DNA of 64,000 bases, from assembly GCF_020379485.1 (NCBI RefSeq), contig NW_026015144.1, positions 62,001 to 126,000 on the forward strand, written 5' to 3'. This DNA comes from Brassica napus (taxonomy: Eukaryota; Streptophyta; Magnoliopsida; Brassicales; Brassicaceae). The first letter of the stretch is position 1. Every line of letters starts with the position of its first letter. The notes beneath the pieces are model-generated. The model was not told the origin of the DNA. It did not search any database and saw nothing but the letters and a program-made list of their open reading frames with translations. Of this stretch, positions 41,948-53,814 are shown piece after piece. The translations under genes were made by a program, and so were the position numbers.

Positions 41948-44900
41948 ATGGATATGAAGCACGAATCTAGTGGAGCAGTGAAGATTCAAGAAGAAAACAA
42001 GTGGGTTTGGCCAAGATGGGTAAAGACAGCTTTGGGAAGCTGTGAGATTTGGAGTAATCAAGTAAAGGGAGAACCTTTAATGGAGAGAGCTGCTGATGGG
42101 GGTCAGACAGCAAGGTTGAAATGTGAAGATCAGTTGAGTCTTGAAGAAAGTATATCTCTTGAGAAGATTGAAGATGTTTATGAGAACAAGATCAATCTAA
42201 GGAGGATGTATGAAGTCAGGAAGATGATCTGTGAGTTGAAACAAGGGAAAGAAGGTTTCAATCAGCATGTGAAGAAGCTGAGATGTTTGTGGTCGGAGTT
42301 ACAAAGCTTGAGACCAAGAAGTTGTGATCCGAGAGTGCTAGAAGAGTGGCGAGAGCAAGATGTTGTCTTCAGCCTCCTTGCAAGCTTGGATTCATCTTAT
42401 GGCTGGTTGGTAAAGCTTATTCTCAAGGAAGAGAAGCTACCCAACATGGAAGAAGTGTGTGTACTTGTTCAGAGGCTTCATCAAGTGATGGAAGAGAACA
42501 AAGAGATAACTTGGAGTAAGGAGGGTGCTAAAAGGAAGAAGGGAAGGCTGAGACGACGTTCTAAGGCTCAGATCAGAAGAGGAAGGTGTTGGAAGAGAAG
42601 CATACTGTCTGGTTATCAAGGTAGCTATGGTACTATGAAGATGGGCAGAGTAGAAGCACAACAGATTCTTATGGGAGAGTGTTCTTACTCAGCTTACATG
42701 GGAGAATCTGTAGAGAGCAGTGGGGTTATGAGGAAGCTAGAGACCAAAGGAGCGGATGAGCGTGTCACAAAGGAGGAATGGGATGAGTTTGTCAAGTATG
42801 TGTATGCTTTGGCTACGACCCGGAGACAGGGTGCTCCTGCCAAAGCATCCACATCCAACAAACCCATCATTGTTGATTCTGGAGCAAGTCATCACATGAT
42901 TAGTGACAGAAGCTTAATGAGTGATGTAAAGAAAGCTACTGGGGGTGTGATGATAGCTAATGGTGATAGGATTCCTATAGAAGGAGTTGGAAAGCTCAAG
43001 CTATTTGATAAAGACTCAGATGCCTTCTACATGCCACAGTTTGCTTCAAATCTACTATCTGTAAGGAAAGCCACAATTGATCTTGGCTGTCAAGTAGTAT
43101 TCAGGCCAGATGATGTTGAGTTCCAAGATTTGAAGACTGGAAGGGTCATTGGGAGAGGAGACAGCAAGAATAATCTATACCAGCTCCAATTGGCTAAGAT
43201 TTCTAAACCCTTTGATTCTATGTGTTTGAGTAGTACTTATGAGAAGATTGATAGTATTACTTGGCATGCTAGATTGGGTCATCCTCATGCTCGTGCTATT
43301 GAATTGATAATTCCTAATATGTCATTTAATCACTTGGAGTGTGAAGCATGCATATTAGGAAAGCATTGTAGGACTGTTTTTCCAACATCAGAAACTACTT
43401 ATGAGCATTGCTTTGATCTAGTTCATTCAGATGTGTGGACTGCTCCTTGTTTGTCTAGAGATAGCCAGAAGTACTTTGTGACATTCATTGATGAGAAGTC
43501 TAAGTATACTTGGCTTACATTGCTTCCATCTAAAGATAGGGTGCTAGAAGCATTTATGAACTTCCAAGCATATGTATCTAATCAATACAATGCTACTGTG
43601 AAGGTACTGAGATCAGATAATGGAGGTGAATACATCAGCAATGCCTTCAAGAGTCATCTAGCCAAGCATGGGATTGTGCATCAGACTAGCTGTCCTTATA
43701 CACCACAGCAGAATGGTGTAGCTGAGAGGAAGAACAGGCACTTGATGGAGGTTGCTAGATCAATGATGTTTCATGCAAATGTCCCAAAACGTTTTTGGAG
43801 TGATGCTGTGCAGACTGCTTGCTATCTCATCAACCGGGTTCCAACCAAGATATTGAAGAATCTGTCTCCATTTGAAGTGTTGAACAAGAGCAAACCTGTC
43901 ATTGATCACCTACGTGTCTTTGGGTGTGTGTGCTATGTCATGGTTCCAGGAGAGCAGAGAAACAAGCTGGAGGCAAAGAGTACTAAGGCTATGTTCATTG
44001 GTTACTCTATCACTCAGAAAGGGTACAAGTGCTATGATCCTGAAGCAAGGAGAGTGATGGTATCTAGAGAAGTGAAGTTTGTTGAAACAAAAGGTTATTA
44101 TGAAGAAAAGGAGTGGGAAAATCTGAAGGATTTGTCTCAAGCTCCATCTGATAAGGCAACAATACTGAGAGTGTTGTTGGAGAAGCTCGGGATAGGGTTG
44201 TCCCAGGATCAGGAACCCGGCAGGAGAGAGTCTTCCAATCAGACTGGTGGAGCTGGAAGAACAACTCCTCTTGATCATGAGAGGGGGAATGGAACTGAAT
44301 CTGGTGAGCAAGAGCAAAACCAAGAGGATTCAGGTCTTCATGATCAAGTTGAGAACAATGTTCAGTCTAGTGGAGAAGTGGATGAGGTTCAGTCTAGTGG
44401 AGAAGTAGATGAGGTTCAGTCTAGTGGAGAAGAACAAGTCGGACCGGCCAGTTCAGAAGAAGAGCAAGTGGAGCCGGCTAGTGTGCAAACTGAAGATCAG
44501 GTGCAAGCTTTGAGGAGGAGCACAAGGATAAAGAGGGATCCTTCCAACTGGGTAAACACGAGAGTGTACTACAATGCCCAGGCTGTGGAGCATCCTTCTC
44601 AAGCCGTGTGTTCCTTTGCTGAGTTTCCAGAGGAGCATTATGCCTTTATGATTAGTCTGGATGAGAGTTATGTGCCAAGGACTTATGAAGAAGCTATGTT
44701 AGACAAGGAATGGAAAGAATCAGTGGGAGCTGAAGCAGGTGCTATGATCAAGAATGATACATGGTATGAGAGTGAGCTGCCTAAGGGAAAGAAGGCTGTA
44801 TCTAGTAGATGGATCTTCACAATCAAGTATCTAGCAAATGGACAGATTGATAGGAAGAAGACCAGACTGGTTGCAAGAGGATTTACACAAACCTATGGAG

Positions 44901-46222
44901 AGGATTACATTGATACCTTTGCACCAGTAGCTAAGCTGCACACAGTTCGGATTGTGTTGTCCATTGCAACAAACTTGGAGTGGGATTTGTGGCAGATGGA
45001 TGTGAAGAATGCTTTCTTACAAGGTGAGCTAGAAGATGAGGTATACATGCTTCCTCCTCCTGGTCTTGAGCATCTAGTAAAACCAGGAAATGTTTTGAGA
45101 TTGAAGAAGGCAATATATGGGCTGAAGCAGTCTCCTAGAGCTTGGTACAGAAAGCTGAGTACAACTCTCAATGGGAGAGGATTCAGGAAGTCTGAACTGG
45201 ATCATACACTCTTCACTTTGGTTACTCCATCAGGGATCATTGTGATACTGGTATATGTGGATGATTTGATTATCACAGGGAGTGATAAGGCTGGGATTAA
45301 AGCCACTAAAGAGTTCCTCAAGTCTGTGTTTGATATCAAAGACTTGGGAGAGATGAAGTATTTCTTGGGGATTGAGATATGCAGATCCAAGGAGGGTTTG
45401 TTTATGTGTCAAAGGAAGTATACAATGGATATGTTGAAGGAGACTGATGTACTTGGAGGAAAGGTAGCCAAGACACCTCTTGAAGAGGGGTATAAGGTCT
45501 TACGTGAGGGGGAGGTTGAAGAGAACCAGTTGTTTGAGGATGCTAAGCTGTATAGGAAGATGGTTGGCAAGCTGATCTACTTGACCATCACCAGACCAGA
45601 TATATGTTTTGCTGTGAACCAAGTGAGTCAGCATATGCAGGCACCAAAGGTCCATCACTGGAAGATGGTTGATAGGATACTGAGGTATCTGAGTGGGACG
45701 ACTGGACAAGGGGTTTGGATGGGTTGTAATGGCAGTACAGAAGTGGTTGGGTATTGTGATGCTGATTGGGCAGGAGATAGAGTGGACAGGAGATCAACTA
45801 CTGGGTATTGTACATTCATTGGAGGAAACTTGGTTACTTGGAAGAGTAAGAAGCAGAAGGTTATCTCTTGTTCAAGTGCTGAAGCTGAGTATAGAGCCAT
45901 GCTGAAGCTGACAAACGAGTTGGTGTGGATCAAGGGGATCTTGAAGCATCTAGAGATTGAGCAGAGTACTCCTATGACTATGCATTGTGACAATCAAGCA
46001 GCTATCCACATTGCCTCCAACTCAGTGTTTCATGAGAGAACAAAGCACATAGAGGTGGATTGTCATAAGGTGAGGCAGATGATTATCTTAGGAGTGATTC
46101 TGCCATGTTATACAAGAAGTGAAGATCAGCTTGCAGATGTGTTTACTAAGGCAGCGAGATTAAAGACAATGGAGTCCATACTATCCAGGCTTGGACTCAT
46201 TGATCTTACTCCCAGGAGCTGA
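41948..46222 (+). CDS. Copia-4 Gag-Pol polyprotein with reduced gag lacking a zinc knuckle
   Basis: 1424 residues from MDMKHESS. The upstream in-frame ATG at 41852 would add 32 hydrophobic residues and is less likely, because MDMKHE aligns with the gag starts of the other copias. The gag is about 100 residues shorter than in the relatives. It lacks the C-X2-C-X4-H-X4-C knuckle, having a lysine/arginine-rich stretch instead (KRKKGRLRRRSK, RRGRCWKRS). Protease DSGASHH is near 310, integrase DNGGEY near 557, RT YVDD near 1103, then RNase H (DADWAGD, SSAEAEY). The IN-RT linker has three tandem VQSSGEVDE-like repeats (about 44363-44440). Enzymatic motifs look complete; packaging may depend on basic residues or on gag supplied by another element. 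Confidence 0.93.
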   Translation: MDMKHESSGAVKIQEENKWVWPRWVKTALGSCEIWSNQVKGEPLMERAADGGQTARLKCEDQLSLEESISLEKIEDVYENKINLRRMYEVRKMICELKQGKEGFNQHVKKLRCLWSELQSLRPRSCDPRVLEEWREQDVVFSLLASLDSSYGWLVKLILKEEKLPNMEEVCVLVQRLHQVMEENKEITWSKEGAKRKKGRLRRRSKAQIRRGRCWKRSILSGYQGSYGTMKMGRVEAQQILMGECSYSAYMGESVESSGVMRKLETKGADERVTKEEWDEFVKYVYALATTRRQGAPAKASTSNKPIIVDSGASHHMISDRSLMSDVKKATGGVMIANGDRIPIEGVGKLKLFDKDSDAFYMPQFASNLLSVRKATIDLGCQVVFRPDDVEFQDLKTGRVIGRGDSKNNLYQLQLAKISKPFDSMCLSSTYEKIDSITWHARLGHPHARAIELIIPNMSFNHLECEACILGKHCRTVFPTSETTYEHCFDLVHSDVWTAPCLSRDSQKYFVTFIDEKSKYTWLTLLPSKDRVLEAFMNFQAYVSNQYNATVKVLRSDNGGEYISNAFKSHLAKHGIVHQTSCPYTPQQNGVAERKNRHLMEVARSMMFHANVPKRFWSDAVQTACYLINRVPTKILKNLSPFEVLNKSKPVIDHLRVFGCVCYVMVPGEQRNKLEAKSTKAMFIGYSITQKGYKCYDPEARRVMVSREVKFVETKGYYEEKEWENLKDLSQAPSDKATILRVLLEKLGIGLSQDQEPGRRESSNQTGGAGRTTPLDHERGNGTESGEQEQNQEDSGLHDQVENNVQSSGEVDEVQSSGEVDEVQSSGEEQVGPASSEEEQVEPASVQTEDQVQALRRSTRIKRDPSNWVNTRVYYNAQAVEHPSQAVCSFAEFPEEHYAFMISLDESYVPRTYEEAMLDKEWKESVGAEAGAMIKNDTWYESELPKGKKAVSSRWIFTIKYLANGQIDRKKTRLVARGFTQTYGEDYIDTFAPVAKLHTVRIVLSIATNLEWDLWQMDVKNAFLQGELEDEVYMLPPPGLEHLVKPGNVLRLKKAIYGLKQSPRAWYRKLSTTLNGRGFRKSELDHTLFTLVTPSGIIVILVYVDDLIITGSDKAGIKATKEFLKSVFDIKDLGEMKYFLGIEICRSKEGLFMCQRKYTMDMLKETDVLGGKVAKTPLEEGYKVLREGEVEENQLFEDAKLYRKMVGKLIYLTITRPDICFAVNQVSQHMQAPKVHHWKMVDRILRYLSGTTGQGVWMGCNGSTEVVGYCDADWAGDRVDRRSTTGYCTFIGGNLVTWKSKKQKVISCSSAEAEYRAMLKLTNELVWIKGILKHLEIEQSTPMTMHCDNQAAIHIASNSVFHERTKHIEVDCHKVRQMIILGVILPCYTRSEDQLADVFTKAARLKTMESILSRLGLIDLTPRS

Positions 46223-46254
46223 GCCCCTTAACCATGGAGTCTCCACTCTTTTTC

Positions 46255-46295
46255 CCTCATCAAAGTTTTATCCCAATGGGTTTTCTTTGGTGAGG
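46255..46295 (+). other. Conserved 3' stem-loop of Copia-4
   Basis: Arms CCTCATCAAAG (46255-46265) and CTTTGGTGAGG (46285-46295) pair over 11 positions with one U-G. The loop contains CCCAATGGG. It begins 32 nt after the stop. Confidence 0.62.
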
Positions 46296-46364
46296 TTTTT
46301 AATGAGGGAGGTCTTCATGGTTTCCAAGCTTGACTTGTTCCACATGGTCAAGCTTGAGGGGGAG

Positions 46365-46891
46365 TGTTGAGATGAGGTAATAAAGAGTGACTACATTGAT
46401 AGAGAAAGAGGATTGAGACAGACAGTAACTTTGGAGTTACCACAGTAACTTTGGTTTTACTGTGGTAACTAAGTTAAAGCTTGGAAAGTTACCTTGGCTC
46501 ACATTGGAGAGTAAGCCACGACCAAGAGCTGTATGGATAAGGGGGGAGCAGTCTGGATAAGGTTTCCTCACAGCTAGAGAGGCTGGAGACAGGCTGTAAA
46601 GTAGACAGCATCTAGTAAAAGATGCCAAAGGGATCAAGCATGTGAAGACTCCCATTGGCTGCTTTTGGATGGCTCTCTTTGACTACACATGCCCTGAACC
46701 TCTACCTTATCTATTGATTTCGAAATTGATTGTCTCTCACATATAAGTATGTTGTAAACCTCATCTTTATTAATTAATGGAGTTTTGAGTCTCTCTCTTT
46801 ATTCTCTCACTAAAATCTCTTAATCTCTTTAATCTTTTCATCTGATTATCTCTGATTATTTGAATCATGCTCTAATACACAAAAGTGTATA
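46365..46891 (+). repeat. Copia-4 3' LTR
   Basis: A 527-bp copy of 41254-41780, followed by the target copy atcag. Confidence 0.95.
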
Positions 46892-49800
46892 ATCAGGTGA
46901 TCCCAGTTTTCCTGTTTGGGAATATGACAGCTTCGTTGTCATTCTAATCAAACCAGGATGAATCGCGATGTAAGAAGCTTGATTTTGAAACATAAAGTAG
47001 TGGAGAATCACCAGGAAGCTGAATAAATCTCATAGGAGTTAGGATGAAGAAGCTATCCCACTTTCAAATCAGGTGATCCCAGTTTTCCTGTTTGGGAATA
47101 TGACAGCTTCTTTGTCATTCTAATCAAACCAGGATGAATCGCGATGTAAGAAGCTTGATTTTGATACATAAAGTAGTGGAGAATCACAAGGAAGTCGAAT
47201 AAATCTCATAGGAGTTAGGATGAAGAAGCTATCCCACTTTCAAATCAGGTGATCCCAGTTTTCCTGTTTGGGAATATGACAGCTTCTTTGTCATTCTAAT
47301 CAAACCAGGATGAATCGCGATGTAAGAAGCTTGATTTTGATACATAAAGTAGTGGAGAATCACCAGGAAGTCGAATAAATCTCATAGGAGTTAGGATGAA
47401 GAAGCTATCCCACTTTCAAATCAGGTGATCCCAGTTTTCCTGTTTGGGAATATGACAGCTTCTTTGTCATTCTAATCAAACCAGGATGAATCGCGATGTA
47501 AGAAGCTTGATTTTGATACATAAAGTAGTGGAGAATCACCAGGAAGCTGAATAAATCTCATAGGAGTTAGGATGAAGAAGCTATCCCACTTTCAAATCAG
47601 GTGATCCCAGTTTTCCTGTTTGGGAATATGACAGCTTCTTTGTCATTCTAATCAAACCAGGATGAATCGCGATGTAAGAAGCTTGATTTTGAAACATAAA
47701 GTAGTGGAGAATCACCAGGAAGCTGAATAAATCTCATAGGAGTTAGGATGAAGAAGCTATCCCACTTTCAAATCAGGTGATCCCAGTTTTCCTGTTTGGG
47801 AATATGACAGCTTCTTTGTCATTCTAATCAAACCAGGATGAATCGCGATGTAAGAAGCTTGATTTTGAACATAAAGTAGTGGAGAATCACCAGGAAGCTG
47901 AATAAATCTCATAGGAGTTAGGATGAAGAAGCTATCCCACTTTCAAATCAGGTGATCCCAGTTTTCCTGTTTGGGAATATGACAGCTTCTTTGTCATTCT
48001 AATCAAACCAGGATGAATCGCGATGTAAGAAGCTTGATTTTGATACATAAAGTAGTGGAGAATCACCAGGAAGTCGAATAAATCTCATAGGAGTTAGGAT
48101 GAAGAAGCTATCCCACTTTCAAATCAGGTGATCCCAGTTTTCCTGTTTGGGAATATGACAGCTTCTTTGTCATTCTAATCAAACCAGGATGAATCGCGAT
48201 GTAAGAAGCTTGATTTTGATACATAAAGTAGTGGAGAATCACCAGGAAGCTGAATAAATCTCATAGGAGTTAGGATGAAGAAGCTATCCCACTTTCAAAT
48301 CAGGTGATCCCAGTTTTCCTGTTTGGGAATATGACAGCTTCTTTGTCATTCTAATCAAACCAGGATGAATCGCGATGTAAGAAGCTTGATTTTGAAACAT
48401 AAAGTAGTGGAGAATCACCAGGAAGCTGAATAAATCTCATAGGAGTTAGGATGAAGAAGCTATCCCACTTTCAAATCAGGTGATCCCAGTTTTCCTGTTT
48501 GGGAATATGACAGCTTCTTTGTCATTCTAATCAAACCAGGATGAATCGCGATGTAAGAAGCTTGATTTTGATACATAAAGTAGTGGAGAATCACCAGGAA
48601 GCTGAATAAATCTCATAGGAGTTAGGATGAAGAAGCTATCCCACTTTCAAATCAGGTGATCCCAGTTTTCCTGTTTGGGAATATGACAGCTTCTTTGTCA
48701 TTCTAATCAAACCAGGATGAATCGCGATGTAAGAAGCTTGATTTTGATACATAAAGTAGTGGAGAATCACCAGGAAGCTGAATAAATCTCATAGGAGTTA
48801 GGATGAAGAAGCTATCCCACTTTCAAATCAGGTGATCCCAGTTTTCCTGTTTGGGAATATGACAGCTTCTTTGTCATTCTAATCAAACCAGGATGAATCG
48901 CGATGTAAGAAGCTTGATTTTGATACATAAAGTAGTGGAGAATCACCAGGAAGCTGAATAAATCTCATAGGAGTTAGGATGAAGAAGCTATCCCACTTTC
49001 AAATCAGGTGATCCCAGTTTTCCTGTTTGGGAATATGACAGCTTCTTTGTCATTCTAATCAAACCAGGATGAATCGCGATGTAAGAAGCTTGATTTTGAT
49101 ACATAAAGTAGTGGAGAATCACCAGGAAGCTGAATAAATCTCATAGGAGTTAGGATGAAGAAGCTATCCCACTTTCAAATCAGGTGATCCCAGTTTTCCT
49201 GTTTGGGAATATGACAGCTTCTTTGTCATTCTAATCAAACCAGGATGAATCGCGATGTAAGAAGCTTGATTTTGATACATAAAGTAGTGGAGAATCACCA
49301 GGAAGCTGAATAAATCTCATAGGAGTTAGGATGAAGAAGCTATCCCACTTTCAAATCAGGTGATCCCAGTTTTCCTGTTTGGGAATATGACAGCTTCTTT
49401 GTCATTCTAATCAAACCAGGATGAATCGCGATGTAAGAAGCTTGATTTTGATACATAAAGTAGTGGAGAATCACCAGGAAGCTGAATAAATCTCATAGGA
49501 GTTAGGATGAAGAAGCTATCCCACTTTCAAATCAGGTGATCCCAGTTTTCCTGTTTGGGAATATGACAGCTTCTTTGTCATTCTAATCAAACCAGGATGA
49601 ATCGCGATGTAAGAAGCTTGATTTTGATACATAAAGTAGTGGAGAATCACCAGGAAGCTGAATAAATCTCATAGGAGTTAGGATGAAGAAGCTATCCCAC
49701 TTTCAAATCAGGTGATCCCAGTTTTCCTGTTTGGGAATATGACAGCTTCTTTGTCATTCTAATCAAACCAGGATGAATCGCGATGTAAGAAGCTTGATTT

Positions 49801-52800
49801 TGATACATAAAGTAGTGGAGAATCACCAGGAAGTCGAATAAATCTCATAGGAGTTAGGATGAAGAAGCTATCCCACTTTCAAATCAGGTGATCCCAGTTT
49901 TCCTGTTTGGGAATATGACAGCTTCTTTGTCATTCTAATCAAACCAGGATGAATCGCGATGTAAGAAGCTTGATTTTGATACATAAAGTAGTGGAGAATC
50001 ACCAGGAAGCTGAATAAATCTCATAGGAGTTAGGATGAAGAAGCTATCCCACTTTCAAATCAGGTGATCCCAGTTTTCCTGTTTGGGAATATGACAGCTT
50101 CTTTGTCATTCTAATCAAACCAGGATGAATCGCGATGTAAGAAGCTTGATTTTGATACATAAAGTAGTGGAGAATCACCAGGAAGTCGAATAAATCTCAT
50201 AGGAGTTAGGATGAAGAAGCTATCCCACTTTCAAATCAGGTGATCCCAGTTTTCCTGTTTGGGAATATGACAGCTTCTTTGTCATTCTAATCAAACCAGG
50301 ATGAATCGCGATGTAAGAAGCTTGATTTTGATACATAAAGTAGTGGAGAATCACCAGGAAGCTGAATAAATCTCATAGGAGTTAGGATGAAGAAGCTATC
50401 CCACTTTCAAATCAGGTGATCCCAGTTTTCCTGTTTGGGAATATGACAGCTTCTTTGTCATTCTAATCAAACCAGGATGAATCGCGATGTAAGAAGCTTG
50501 ATTTTGATACATAAAGTAGTGGAGAATCACCAGGAAGCTGAATAAATCTCATAGGAGTTAGGATGAAGAAGCTATCCCACTTTCAAATCAGGTGATCCCA
50601 GTTTTCCTGTTTGGGAATATGACAGCTTCTTTGTCATTCTAATCAAACCAGGATGAATCGCGATGTAAGAAGCTTGATTTTGATACATAAAGTAGTGGAG
50701 AATCACCAGGAAGTCGAATAAATCTCATAGGAGTTAGGATGAAGAAGCTATCCCACTTTCAAATCAGGTGATCCCAGTTTTCCTGTTTGGGAATATGACA
50801 GCTTCTTTGTCATTCTAATCAAACCAGGATGAATCGCGATGTAAGAAGCTTGATTTTGATACATAAAGTAGTGGAGAATCACCAGGAAGTCGAATAAATC
50901 TCATAGGAGTTAGGATGAAGAAGCTATCCCACTTTCAAATCAGGTGATCCCAGTTTTCCTGTTTGGGAATATGACAGCTTCTTTGTCATTCTAATCAAAC
51001 CAGGATGAATCGCGATGTAAGAAGCTTGATTTTGAAACATAAAGTAGTGGAGAATCACCAGGAAGCTGAATAAATCTCATAGGAGTTAGGATGAAGAAGC
51101 TATCCCACTTTCAAATCAGGTGATCCCAGTTTTCCTGTTTGGGAATATGACAGCTTCTTTGTCATTCTAATCAAACCAGGATGAATCGCGATGTAAGAAG
51201 CTTGATTTTGATACATAAAGTAGTGGAGAATCACCAGGAAGTCGAATAAATCTCATAGGAGTTAGGATGAAGAAGCTATCCCACTTTCAAATCAGGTGAT
51301 CCCAGTTTTCCTGTTTGGGAATATGACAGCTTCTTTGTCATTCTAATCAAACCAGGATGAATCGCGATGTAAGAAGCTTGATTTTGATACATAAAGTAGT
51401 GGAGAATCACCAGGAAGCTGAATAAATCTCATAGGAGTTAGGATGAAGAAGCTATCCCACTTTCAAATCAGGTGATCCCAGTTTTCCTGTTTGGGAATAT
51501 GACAGCTTCTTTGTCATTCTAATCAAACCAGGATGAATCGCGATGTAAGAAGCTTGATTTTGATACATAAAGTAGTGGAGAATCACCAGGAAGTCGAATA
51601 AATCTCATAGGAGTTAGGATGAAGAAGCTATCCCACTTTCAAATCAGGTGATCCCAGTTTTCCTGTTTGGGAATATGACAGCTTCTTTGTCATTCTAATC
51701 AAACCAGGATGAATCGCGATGTAAGAAGCTTGATTTTGATACATAAAGTAGTGGAGAATCACCAGGAAGCTGAATAAATCTCATAGGAGTTAGGATGAAG
51801 AAGCTATCCCACTTTCAAATCAGGTGATCCCAGTTTTCCTGTTTGGGAATATGACAGCTTCTTTGTCATTCTAATCAAACCAGGATGAATCGCGATGTAA
51901 GAAGCTTGATTTTGAAACATAAAGTAGTGGAGAATCACCAGGAAGCTGAATAAATCTCATAGGAGTTAGGATGAAGAAGCTATCCCACTTTCAAATCAGG
52001 TGATCCCAGTTTTCCTGTTTGGGAATATGACAGCTTCTTTGTCATTCTAATCAAACCAGGATGAATCGCGATGTAAGAAGCTTGATTTTGATACATAAAG
52101 TAGTGGAGAATCACCAGGAAGTCGAATAAATCTCATAGGAGTTAGGATGAAGAAGCTATCCCACTTTCAAATCAGGTGATCCCAGTTTTCCTGTTTGGGA
52201 ATATGACAGCTTCTTTGTCATTCTAATCAAACCAGGATGAATCGCGATGTAAGAAGCTTGATTTTGATACATAAAGTAGTGGAGAATCACCAGGAAGTCG
52301 AATAAATCTCATAGGAGTTAGGATGAAGAAGCTATCCCACTTTCAAATCAGGTGATCCCAGTTTTCCTGTTTGGGAATATGACAGCTTCTTTGTCATTCT
52401 AATCAAACCAGGATGAATCGCGATGTAAGAAGCTTGATTTTGAAACATAAAGTAGTGGAGAATCACCAGGAAGCTGAATAAATCTCATAGGAGTTAGGAT
52501 GAAGAAGCTATCCCACTTTCAAATCAGGTGATCCCAGTTTTCCTGTTTGGGAATATGACAGCTTCTTTGTCATTCTAATCAAACCAGGATGAATCGCGAT
52601 GTAAGAAGCTTGATTTTGATACATAAAGTAGTGGAGAATCACCAGGAAGCTGAATAAATCTCATAGGAGTTAGGATGAAGAAGCTATCCCACTTTCAAAT
52701 CAGGTGATCCCAGTTTTCCTATTTGGGAATATGACAGCTTCTTTGTCATTCTAATCAAACCAGGATGAATCGCGATGTAAGAAGCTTGATTTTGATACAT

Positions 52801-53005
52801 AAAGTAGTGGAGAATCACCAGGAAGCTGAATCATAGGAGTTAGGATGAAGAAGCTATCCCACTTTCAAATCAGGTGATCCCAGTTTTCCTATTTGGGAAT
52901 ATGACAGCTTATTTGTCATTCTAATCAAACCAGGATGAATCGCGATGTAAGAAGCATGCTTTTGAAACATAAAGTAGTGGAGAATCACCAGGAAGCTGAA
53001 TAAAT
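46892..53005 (+). repeat. CentBr-type satellite, block 4 (about 35 monomers, mixed types)
   Basis: 176-bp monomers of several types. A-type monomers start at 46975, 47679, 48382, 51022, 51902, 52430 and about 52952, often three units apart. One monomer at 47855 is 175 bp (gaacat). One near 52782 lacks 6 bp at gaagctgaat. A run of uniform T/CT monomers spans 48558-49790. The block ends at taaat (53001-53005), the Copia-5 target. Confidence 0.95.
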
Positions 53006-53622
53006 TGTTAAGATGAGCTGAGTATAAGGAGAAGAGATGAGGGGTTGAAGGCATGAAGAGATAAGGAAGTGTAGAACTAAGGAATGGAGAGCATGGGAGA
53101 GTTTGGTACGGACGGGCCGTACAGGCCGTACCGGCCGTACCGGCCGTACAGATTGTATCGACCAGACTCGACCAAAGGTAAAAGAGACTTACCCGGGTAA
53201 CTCGGTTGAAGGGAAGAAGCTTTACCCAAAGCTTAGGATGAGTTGTGACCGTTAAGGGAAAGGAAGAAGCTGGGCGTGACAGTCTGGCACAGCTGGAAAG
53301 GTAAAAGGGATCTTATCCAAGATCCTAGATGCCTTACACATGTGGAGAACCTCATTGGATCATTTTAAACTAAGCGCTCCACCCTTCTTTGACTACACAT
53401 GCTTTAGCTTATCCTCTTGTATTGTAAAGCCCTAATCTCGACACTATATATATGTAACTCAGTCTCATTAATAAGATTAGACAGTTCTGAGTATTCTTAG
53501 CCTCCATGGCATTTCTCTTAGACTCTTGATCTAATCTCTTACTCTCTACACTCGTTTCTTCTCTAATCTCTCTCAAATCTATTCTAAACACTCAGATTAC
53601 TCTTTATTACTCTAAAGTCATA
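53006..53622 (+). repeat. Copia-5 5' LTR
   Basis: A 617-bp LTR with a CCGTAC cluster (53105-53151), a TATATATA box near 53445 and TG...TA ends. Confidence 0.95.
53105..53151 (+). promoter_or_regulatory. CCGTAC/GTACGG cluster in Copia-5 U3 (second copy at 58578-58624)
   Basis: Five GTAC cores in about 47 bp, arranged as near-tandem GGCCGTAC units, followed by ATCGACCA. The repeat unit differs from the Copia-1/3 cluster, so the clusters may have expanded independently. Confidence 0.45.
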
Positions 53623-53635
53623 TGGTATCAGAGCC
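53623..53635 (+). other. Copia-5 primer-binding site
   Basis: TGGTATCAGAGCC directly after the 5' LTR. Confidence 0.9.
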
Positions 53636-53814
53636 AGGTTCGTGAGAATCTGAGTTCTTGTTGAGGTTTGTATCAAGACAAAGGATAGAAGCTAGGAGCT
53701 GGGCGTTGAAGATTCAAGCTTCAAGTCTTCTCCGGTTGTGTTTCTAGTCTTGTTGGTGTGATTACTACTCTCAGTCCAAGATTTAGCAAGCTGTTTACGT
53801 CTAGCTGCTTCAAG

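Larger units (their letters stand above)
41254..46891 (+). mobile_element. Copia-4: Ty1/copia retrotransposon with intact frame, inserted in satellite
   Basis: Two 527-bp LTRs (41254-41780 and 46365-46891) start TGTTGAGATGAGG and end AAGTGTATA. They differ at about one base by eye (near 41629). The target copy atcag is at 41249-41253 and 46892-46896. The primer site is 41781-41793 and the polypurine tract 46356-46364. The LTRs lack the CCGTAC cluster and carry a GTAAC module instead. The coding region is open, but gag is unusual. Confidence 0.96.

Noticed and set aside
42437..42661. Separate gene opposite Copia-4 gag
   Set aside because: A short antisense frame with no homology that I recognise, in an otherwise normal polyprotein.
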